From a virus, in IMG/VR virus record IMGVR_UViG_3300009593_000143, positions 1-21,871 of that record: a stretch of 21,871 nt of DNA; one strand, given 5' to 3'. The translations under genes were made by a program, and so were the position numbers. Positions 16,031 to 21,871 of this stretch are shown here, in pieces. The notes under the pieces were generated by a model that saw only the letters and a program-made list of their open reading frames with translations, was not told where the DNA came from and made no database searches. The number at the start of each line of letters is the position of its first letter. Positions within the stretch are counted from its first letter, which is position 1.

Positions 16031-17281
16031 CTATCCGACGAATATGCTTAGTGGTATCTTTTTCTGAATAGTACTGACATTATCGACCAAATCGGCATCA
16101 CCCTCCATGAGTTTGCCGTAAGTCATTTCATCTAGGATTGTTTTTAGTTCATCCCTTAGTTGGTTCTGCTCTTGTTGCGATTGGGCAATAAGTTCTGGTC
16201 CATTGAGAGTCACTGACTCTCCAGGAATTGGGATGTTTCCGAACTTCCCCCTGATGTGACCAAGTGTTTCCTTGCACAAAGAGAGAGCAAATCTTCTGAT
16301 CCACTGTTTTCCTATCGAGTTTATGTTGTGGTACGGAACATTGTCAAAAGGAAGTGTGTTCATATTGTTGATACCGTCTAGTCCAACATCCATGTTATCC
16401 GTTGTTGTCCAAGAATCTCCAGGAATGGAAAACTGGACCCACATTTTTGTTATAACGGATGTGTGCGGAACTGGAAATAGTCTTAGTTTGTTGTTCTTTA
16501 ATTCAAAAGAATAGTGACTCGTTCTAGTATAGATGTTGTCCTCGTAAGACATTGCTTGTAGTTTATTCTGCCATGACGGAACTACTTCGAAAGTAGAGTC
16601 ATCAGCATATTGTCCATAGGTTGACATGTTCCCAACTACACCGATGCCACCATAATATCCATAAAATCTCCACATAGCATTACTCGTTTTGTAGTAAACT
16701 TTCTTTACGAGAACTTTTTTATTGCCAACTGATCCAGAAAACTCCGGATTAGTGGATATCAGATCTTGTAAATCATAGTCTTGTCTTCCACTTGTGATGT
16801 CGAAAGATGCTGAATATACCGTATTGTTTCCTCCGACGTTTGCGTCTTCAGAAATGCCATCGGCAACCCTTCTTGCATATGCAAAGTCAAAAGATGGATA
16901 CTTTAGAGACACATGAGTGCCAGCAAGACTTGACGATAGTGGTCCGGAAAGCATTTCCCCTTTATGATTAAAAGAACCAGTTGAGTTACCAAGTACATCT
17001 GAAAGAATGTTCTTACTTTGGTGTATGTTTATTAAATATGAATACTCCAAACATGCTTCCTCGTAAGCAGAATAGACATTTTCTTCTCTAAGTTCAATGT
17101 CGAGAACATCACCTCCAAGTTTCCTGTAGACGTAAGTTACCTGCGATAAAGCACCTGATATGAAGTGGTCAGACTGGTATGCTCCTGTAGCCAATGAACT
17201 GAGAACATTTGTTGATGTCCCTGTGACTGGGAGAACAGAAACACTGGTTCTGCTTTTGGGGGTGAGAGTAGGTAATGCCAT
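16031..17281 (-). CDS. 13: Neck / head-completion protein, T4 gp13-like
   Basis: This gene encodes 416 residues from the ATG at 17279-17281, with GGAGG ten bases upstream. The helical N-terminal part (VTYVYRKLGGDVLDIELREE, then SAYEEACLEYSYLI) and the C-terminal helix KETLGHIRGKFGNIP with IPGESVTLNGPELI resemble head-tail connector proteins that dock onto the portal. The middle is aromatic-rich (MWRFYGYYGGIGVVGN). It is longer than T4 gp13 (309). It starts the transcript after the capsid terminator, and its stop overlaps the ribosome binding site of the gp14-like gene, so the two are coupled as expected for proteins that form one neck. A more general head-tail adaptor is the alternative reading. 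Confidence 0.78.
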   Translation of the reverse strand: MALPTLTPKSRTSVSVLPVTGTSTNVLSSLATGAYQSDHFISGALSQVTYVYRKLGGDVLDIELREENVYSAYEEACLEYSYLINIHQSKNILSDVLGNSTGSFNHKGEMLSGPLSSSLAGTHVSLKYPSFDFAYARRVADGISEDANVGGNNTVYSASFDITSGRQDYDLQDLISTNPEFSGSVGNKKVLVKKVYYKTSNAMWRFYGYYGGIGVVGNMSTYGQYADDSTFEVVPSWQNKLQAMSYEDNIYTRTSHYSFELKNNKLRLFPVPHTSVITKMWVQFSIPGDSWTTTDNMDVGLDGINNMNTLPFDNVPYHNINSIGKQWIRRFALSLCKETLGHIRGKFGNIPIPGESVTLNGPELIAQSQQEQNQLRDELKTILDEMTYGKLMEGDADLVDNVSTIQKKIPLSIFVG

Positions 17282-17341
17282 TTTTTGAAGTCCTCCGCGT
17301 AGATTTCAAAGTAAGTAGTTTTTTTTATTAGAAATAGAAAC

Positions 17342-17369
17342 AAAAAACCCCATCACAAGGACGGGGTTT
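17342..17369 (-). terminator. Rho-independent terminator after the major capsid gene
   Basis: On the minus strand a ten-base-pair stem AAACCCCGTC / GATGGGGTTT (one G-U pair) encloses the loop CTTGT. The T run of the right arm continues for three more bases beyond it. It lies 26 bases after the capsid stop codon. Confidence 0.85.
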
Positions 17370-17394
17370 AATGTTCATTATGTTTTTTTAGTTA

Positions 17395-19107
17395 TTAACC
17401 AGCAAAGTCTTGGATAAGAACTAAACCATACATGTCAGGACGTACCATCTGCTTCGCATAACGAGTCATGACACCTTTTCTTGGTACGAAATCTTCTGTA
17501 CCAAAAATGGTTGGTGTAACTTGTAGTGGGACATAAGGAGCATAGACATATCCACTTTCGAGGAAGCTGCTACCTTTACGGCCAACTAACACTACGTTGC
17601 GTGGGAAGTAAGGATCTACATAGATTTCCAACTTTCCACTCAAACTACCAACATTGACTGCACCAGCAGTACCTTTGTCAGCATCAACTTCTACTTTTGC
17701 TTTGAATCCAGCAGTGAACTCAAGGATGTTAGCTGCTTCAGGTGAAACCACGATGAAGTTAGCACCACCCTTTAAGGTCTTGCGATGGATGTTAGCAGAT
17801 ACGTCGTTGATGGTTTCGAGAAGAGTCTCGTACCACTCACTAACAGTACCAGTGAAGTCACCACCGAACAAACTTCCGTCTGCATCGTCAACTTCGATAG
17901 TTGAACCAGTAGTGCGGTCTACAAAACGACCAGGACGACGTGACCAATGCATGGTGGATGCCTTAGCACCTTTTACCAAATCACCCAAGATTTCTTGGTC
18001 GATTTCCAAACCGATATGCTCGGAAAGGACGTTAGTCAATTCGACTTCAGCATCGAGGTTGTGATAAGCATTCAAGTCTTGTCCTAATTCTGGAGTCCAC
18101 TTTGCTTTCAACTTACGAGTCTGAGCAGTAACAGCAATGCTGTCTACCTTGATGTCGATCTCAGGAATGTCTACGTTCTTGTAGTCAGTTGCCTGAGTGT
18201 CAGTGCCTTCAAGACCCCACGGGTCAGCACCTTTAAGGGCACCAAGAGCAACACCACTCGAAGTCAATCCGTCAGTGGAAGCAAAAGTCAAGACTCTTGA
18301 ACCTGCGGAATCGGCAACACCAGTAGTATGTGCAACGATGATACTCAAGTTACCAGCAGCAGTCAATTTCGTCAAACGACGAATCAAAGTACCACCTGCA
18401 AGTGCAGACTCAACAGTAACGAGGTTACTTTGGTCCAATTTTGCAGGAATGCCTGCTTTGGCAACGGTGAATTCACGAACGTGAGTGTAAGGTGAACCAG
18501 ACAATAAGTCAGGATCATGATCCAATCTTGCTTTATGAGAAGCAGACAAGGACGTAATTGGTACTGAAGTGTTAATAGTTCCTTCGTTACCAGTGTTTGC
18601 AACAGTAGCAGTTGCGGAACCGGTAGCTGCGGAGTAACCTTGGTTCAGACTGTACATACCTTTTTCAAGGTTAGTCGTTGACAAGTCAACACCATCAGTA
18701 ATACCTTTAGCAACCTTACCACCACCGTAGATGGAGTTATTGGCATCACCAGTTGGGCCTAATCGGTCATTATCAGTCTTGGTAAAATCCAAGAAGAAGA
18801 TGAGGCCGGAAGGCAAACTCATAGGTTGTACTGAAACTAATTCATTAGCAATCAAACCACCGAATACACGACGGACGATTGGAAATGCAACTGCTGCGAA
18901 ACCTTCTACATCACCTTGTGACATAGCAGATGCTTCGCGAAGCAATTCTTTTGCTTGGTTTTCAAGCAAGGTTGACATGCAATCTTTTTGACGGTCAGCA
19001 AGACCCTCAAGAAGACCAGATGCCTCCCATTTGGTACGGATAGCAGCTCCCTCAGCGGAGAGGTTGCGATCTACAATACCTTCTGTTAATTTTTCTAAAA
19101 TAGACAT
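17395..19107 (-). CDS. 23: Major capsid protein, T4 gp23-like
   Basis: This gene encodes 570 residues (T4 gp23 has 521). The ATG at 19105-19107 follows AGGAG. The segment LIANELVSVQPMSLPSG at residues 85-101 matches the gp23 pattern LIAFDICGVQPMNSPTG, and the C-terminal YVYAPYVPL and a following TRYAKQMV region match the family ending. Residues 1-58 form a charged helical N-arm of the kind removed during maturation; LRE at 56-58 followed by Ala-Ser fits the T4 prohead protease rule, hydrophobic-x-Glu before the cut. That would leave a mature chain of 512 residues. The gene lies just after the scaffold and is closed by its own hairpin terminator, suited to a very abundant product. The identification is firm; the cut site is inferred. 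Confidence 0.94.
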   Translation of the reverse strand: MSILEKLTEGIVDRNLSAEGAAIRTKWEASGLLEGLADRQKDCMSTLLENQAKELLREASAMSQGDVEGFAAVAFPIVRRVFGGLIANELVSVQPMSLPSGLIFFLDFTKTDNDRLGPTGDANNSIYGGGKVAKGITDGVDLSTTNLEKGMYSLNQGYSAATGSATATVANTGNEGTINTSVPITSLSASHKARLDHDPDLLSGSPYTHVREFTVAKAGIPAKLDQSNLVTVESALAGGTLIRRLTKLTAAGNLSIIVAHTTGVADSAGSRVLTFASTDGLTSSGVALGALKGADPWGLEGTDTQATDYKNVDIPEIDIKVDSIAVTAQTRKLKAKWTPELGQDLNAYHNLDAEVELTNVLSEHIGLEIDQEILGDLVKGAKASTMHWSRRPGRFVDRTTGSTIEVDDADGSLFGGDFTGTVSEWYETLLETINDVSANIHRKTLKGGANFIVVSPEAANILEFTAGFKAKVEVDADKGTAGAVNVGSLSGKLEIYVDPYFPRNVVLVGRKGSSFLESGYVYAPYVPLQVTPTIFGTEDFVPRKGVMTRYAKQMVRPDMYGLVLIQDFAG

Positions 19108-19134
19108 TTTGTATTTCTCCTGTTTATATATATT

Positions 19135-20172
19135 TTATTTTATCCCTGCCAAGGTTTTCCACCTTGTGGCGACGGGTAGTTTTTCATTGTTGGTGTTTTT
19201 GCGAGAAACCATCTTTTGGTTGTTTCTGCTCGTAACTTCACTCAAAGTTTGAGGAGTACGAGAACTACTAGCACCTACGGCACTTTGTAGTGTTTCATAA
19301 ACGACCTTTGCCTCTTCAGGCGTCTTGGATTCCCTGATTGCACCAACAATCTTTTCCTTCTGCCGCTCATTCAGGGAGCTGACTTCTAAAGTTTTGTTGG
19401 TGTAGACGAGTTTTGCGTTTTGCAAAAGCAAGTCTTCGAACACTTCGTTTAACTGTTGAAGTGTTTCTTTTAATTTCTCATTTTCTTCAACGATTTTTCC
19501 GTTAGAAGTTTTGAGTTTTTTATTATCTTGCCCCAGAGTATTGATTGACTCTTGGAGTTTGGTAAATTCGTTTGCGAGATTGAGGTTTTCGTTCTTCTCT
19601 TCAGACTGCTCTTCTTCTGCGTCTTTTAATCTCTCTTCCTCGTCTTCGATTCTCTCTTCTTCGAGTTCTACAGAACGAGCCATAGGATCTTTGTCTTCCA
19701 TAGGAGGCATCTTGTGCTGTTCGGGAGCATCCATCTCTTCCACTTTAACGTCTTCTTCGTTTAGTGCAGATAAAATCTGGGCAACAATGTCGTCTTCCAT
19801 TAGTTCATCGTCTTCTTCTGCGTCCTCATCTGATGGCATGTCTGCTAATGCTGACTCGGTTGACTCCATGTCACTCATATCTGCATCGTCTGAGGTTGCA
19901 AGGTCTGCAAGGTCTGAAAGATTGATTTCGATTTCTTCTTCTTCCTCTGGACACATGCATGCGTTTTCTCCTTCGGTTGCTGCAAGAGGGATTTCGTCAA
20001 TGGGGTTTGCGGAACTAGCATTGTCCATGCCGATCTCTGCTTCCAGAATGGCATCAATGCCCTTTCTCACTTCGTCGGAATACTTCTCAATGATTGATTT
20101 TTCAGCAGTTTTCATTGCAGCCTCTCTAAGTGCTTTTGCGTCTACGATTGCTTCTTCTAATAGTGTTGACAT
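19135..20172 (-). CDS. 22: Prohead core scaffolding protein, T4 gp22-like
   Basis: This gene encodes 345 residues from the ATG at 20170-20172, with AAGGAG eight bases upstream. The protein is strongly acidic between about 55 and 195 (runs of Glu and Asp) and then has a coiled coil at about 195-260 with Leu and Asn spacing. The C-terminal segment LVYTNKTLEVSSLNERQKEK and EEAKVVYETLQSAVG resembles the conserved end of gp22 from T4-like marine phages. The scaffold fills the prohead core and is degraded by the prohead protease before DNA packaging. Its position 27 bases before the capsid gene is the T4 order. Composition explains the long Ser-rich antisense frame over this gene, which I do not regard as coding. 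The protease gene, expected upstream, is not in the window. Confidence 0.88.
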   Translation of the reverse strand: MSTLLEEAIVDAKALREAAMKTAEKSIIEKYSDEVRKGIDAILEAEIGMDNASSANPIDEIPLAATEGENACMCPEEEEEIEINLSDLADLATSDDADMSDMESTESALADMPSDEDAEEDDELMEDDIVAQILSALNEEDVKVEEMDAPEQHKMPPMEDKDPMARSVELEEERIEDEEERLKDAEEEQSEEKNENLNLANEFTKLQESINTLGQDNKKLKTSNGKIVEENEKLKETLQQLNEVFEDLLLQNAKLVYTNKTLEVSSLNERQKEKIVGAIRESKTPEEAKVVYETLQSAVGASSSRTPQTLSEVTSRNNQKMVSRKNTNNEKLPVATRWKTLAGIK

Positions 20173-20206
20173 GTGCGGATCTCCTTGGAAATAGTACTAT
20201 ACCTTG

Positions 20207-20214
20207 TAAATAGT
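20207..20214 (-). promoter_or_regulatory. ACTATTTA motif upstream of the scaffold gene
   Basis: ACTATTTA on the minus strand lies 34 bases before the scaffold ATG, between the upstream terminator and the gene. A near copy, ACTATTTC, sits at 20188-20195. Since a terminator precedes it, a promoter must lie in this gap if the scaffold and capsid genes are to be transcribed separately, which makes this the best candidate for promoter function. Confidence 0.42.
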
Positions 20215-20242
20215 AGGATAATAACACAAAAACCTTTTTTGC

Positions 20243-20274
20243 AAAAAAAAACCCGACACATGAGGTGCCGGGTT
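20243..20274 (-). terminator. Rho-independent terminator before the scaffold gene
   Basis: On the minus strand a ten-base-pair stem AACCCGGCAC / GTGTCGGGTT (one G-U pair) encloses the loop CTCAT and runs into nine T residues. It lies 26 bases after the stop of the gene at 20301-21871. On the plus strand the hairpin has no comparable T run. Confidence 0.88.
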
Positions 20275-20300
20275 GGGTATTTTATTGTTTTAAGTATCTA

Positions 20301-21871
20301 TTACTCTTCAGCTGCGGTAGCAAATGGTGACATATGCCAGACACCTTCTTCGCAGAAGTAGAACTTGTTACCAACATCAAAGTTGTTTACAGCTCTTGCA
20401 GTGTTAGCACCTGTGTTCAAAGCACCGTCTCTTGAGGAGGTAGTATGCATTGCTGACAAGACATAGACCATGTAACCATCATAATGACCTGCTGCGAGAG
20501 CAGTTGCATCAGACAAATCGCACATGATGTCCTGACCTTCGTTGGATAATCCACTAATCTTTGCCAACTGGAGTGATCCACCTAGACGGACATTTTGACG
20601 ATAGTCAATAAATCCACCATGTTCTGGATTACCTAGTTGTGCAATAGTAGAGTTTGCTGCACCTCTGACATGAAGTCCCTTGGTTACACCTAGACCACCA
20701 GCAGTTAATAAACTACCAGTAATAGCACCAGTGCCCATAGTTGCTTCAGTGGTGTTGCCGAAGGTATAAATACCTGTGGCAGTCTCATTCTGATCCAACC
20801 TTGCGATGTTAGCAGCATCTGCCAACTTATCGAAAGCAATCGTTCCATCAACAATCGAAGCATTAACAACTGCGTTTGCTGCGAGTTGGTCTGCACCAAC
20901 AGCATCATCTGCAATCATTGCTTGCTCAACTGCGTCATTTGCGAGAGTCAAAGCACCGTTGGATGCTACAGTAGCATCACCGGAAACCTTCGCGAAGATA
21001 TATGTTGGAACTCTAGACATTGCGGATTTTCTATTTGTGCCACCTGCACCGTCGTCAACGAGGAACAAGTCAGCATCAGCAAGAGCAGCACCAATATCGG
21101 TACTTCCGTCGATGTCAAGTTTATCTGCTTTGAGTGAACCGTCAGTTACGGAAGCATTAACAACTGCGTTGGAAGCAAGTTGATCAGCACCGACTGCATC
21201 GTCTGCAATCATTGCCTGCTCAACAGCATCATTAGCAATCGTCAAAGCACCACCGCCAGCAACCGTTGCGTCTCCAGAGATATTACCAAAGATCTCATCT
21301 TCCAAATCGGAAAACGTAATCTTCTTCTCGGTTCCACCATCGGAAATCAAGAAATGGTCATTAGTCTGATGAAGATTACCAACGTCACTTAGTGCAGACA
21401 AAGTATCAATGTTCAAACTCAGAGTAGAACCGGACTTTGCAAGACCTGCTCCAGCAGTGATTGAACCTGCACCAGAGAACTGTCCCCATGCTACGGCAGT
21501 CGTACCCATAGTGATAGCACCATTTGTAGTCATCACAAAACCGTTATCAGCATTAGTAGTACCCTCTTCGACGAAAGTAAATGCACCTGCGGTTAGTTCA
21601 GTTGTTGTGTCTGCATCTGTTGCTCTTGTCAAGACAAAAGCAGCACTTCCATCAGCACCAGCATTAGTTACTGTGTAGATGCCGTTTTGGGCAGCAGTAG
21701 ACTGATCCTTGATGAGAAGTCTATCACCACTAACAACTGCTACGCCGTCGATGCTCAAGGCACCGTTTGCGTCGGCAGTCAAAGTTGCACCAACACCAGA
21801 AGTTCCATTAGCATAAGTACATGCCGCAAGAGCTGCTGTGGTTGCAAGATGAACAGAATCCTTAACATCTA
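20301..21871 (-). CDS. Repetitive virion surface / fibre-like protein (N-terminus beyond right edge)
   Basis: The frame is open to the right edge. A TTG at 21780-21782 is internal: upstream codons continue in frame (DVKDSVHLATTAALAACTYA) and are typical of phage fibre-type proteins. About 522 codons are visible. The N-terminal part has SIDGVAVVSGDRLLIKDQ and NGIYTVTNAGADG, a common motif set of tail-fibre-like proteins. Two tandem units of about 95 residues each carry FLISDGG or FLVDDGA, SGDATV, and NDAVEQAMIADDAVGADQLA. The C-terminus has KFYFCEEGVWHMSPF, matching the modules in the protein encoded at 7958-9391. The gene ends at its own terminator, just before the scaffold gene. It could be a head fibre or another exposed structural protein; location on the virion is unknown. 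Confidence 0.82.
   Translation of the reverse strand, partial: DVKDSVHLATTAALAACTYANGTSGVGATLTADANGALSIDGVAVVSGDRLLIKDQSTAAQNGIYTVTNAGADGSAAFVLTRATDADTTTELTAGAFTFVEEGTTNADNGFVMTTNGAITMGTTAVAWGQFSGAGSITAGAGLAKSGSTLSLNIDTLSALSDVGNLHQTNDHFLISDGGTEKKITFSDLEDEIFGNISGDATVAGGGALTIANDAVEQAMIADDAVGADQLASNAVVNASVTDGSLKADKLDIDGSTDIGAALADADLFLVDDGAGGTNRKSAMSRVPTYIFAKVSGDATVASNGALTLANDAVEQAMIADDAVGADQLAANAVVNASIVDGTIAFDKLADAANIARLDQNETATGIYTFGNTTEATMGTGAITGSLLTAGGLGVTKGLHVRGAANSTIAQLGNPEHGGFIDYRQNVRLGGSLQLAKISGLSNEGQDIMCDLSDATALAAGHYDGYMVYVLSAMHTTSSRDGALNTGANTARAVNNFDVGNKFYFCEEGVWHMSPFATAAEE

Noticed and set aside
19511-20194. Long plus-strand Ser-rich open frame of 227 codons over the scaffold gene
   Set aside because: It is the antisense of a Glu/Asp-rich gene, whose GAA/GAG/GAT codons read as Ser/Phe/Leu codons on the other strand. 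There is no domain signature and all neighbours are on the minus strand.
20301-21782. TTG at 21780-21782 as the true start of the right-hand surface protein
   Set aside because: The frame continues upstream with 29 more codons of fibre-like sequence to the window edge, so the TTG is an internal Leu codon.

Overview
The window looks like part of the virion-structure region of a T4-like myovirus (contractile tail), probably a divergent or marine member of that superfamily. Every gene I can support is on the minus strand, so transcription runs from right to left. I recognise the T4 functions gp22 (scaffold), gp23 (major capsid), gp13 and gp14 (neck), gp15 (tail completion), gp18 (sheath), gp19 (tube), the gp26/gp51 baseplate-hub family and a tape measure. 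The assignments come from remembered family motifs and gene order, not from a database search. The host cannot be fixed from this DNA; the fibre-like repeat styles resemble those of marine cyanophages and pelagiphages. I saw no tRNA, integrase, lysis, replication or CRISPR element.

Layout in order of transcription. At the right edge lies the 3' part of a repetitive virion surface protein (20301-21871), closed by a hairpin terminator at 20243-20274. Then come the scaffold (19135-20172) and the major capsid protein (17395-19107), followed by a second terminator of the same design at 17342-17369, so the capsid pair forms an insulated cassette. Next is the neck: gp13-like (16031-17281), then a very large 2206-residue gene (9401-16021) that opens with two tandem gp14-like domains and continues into a fibre-like repeat region and two large tandem C-terminal modules. 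A second surface protein (7958-9391) and gp15 (7130-7945) follow. The tail comes last: sheath (4179-7040), tube (3573-4136), gp26/gp51-family protein (2698-3555), an overlapping small ORF (2526-2753), a 108-residue unknown (2152-2478) and a tape measure truncated by the left edge (1-2140).

The genes together build the prohead, close the head with a neck, and assemble a contractile tail. Compared with T4, the order is rearranged: scaffold and capsid precede the neck genes, and the terminase genes 16 and 17 are not between gp15 and the sheath.

Three things stand out. First, the neck protein: a duplicated gp14 domain covalently joined to a predicted fibre suggests a whisker-like appendage built into the head-tail joint. 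Second, a run of seven T residues lies where the gp26/gp51-family gene overlaps the following ORF. The only shift there that extends the protein is +1/-2, and it would make a tail-chaperone fusion comparable to the gpG/gpGT arrangement of other long-tailed phages. Third, an ACTATTTA octamer recurs in transcription orientation at or near several gene starts. There is no gene-free stretch longer than 300 bases; the largest gaps (17282-17394 and 20173-20300) hold the terminators and putative regulatory motifs.
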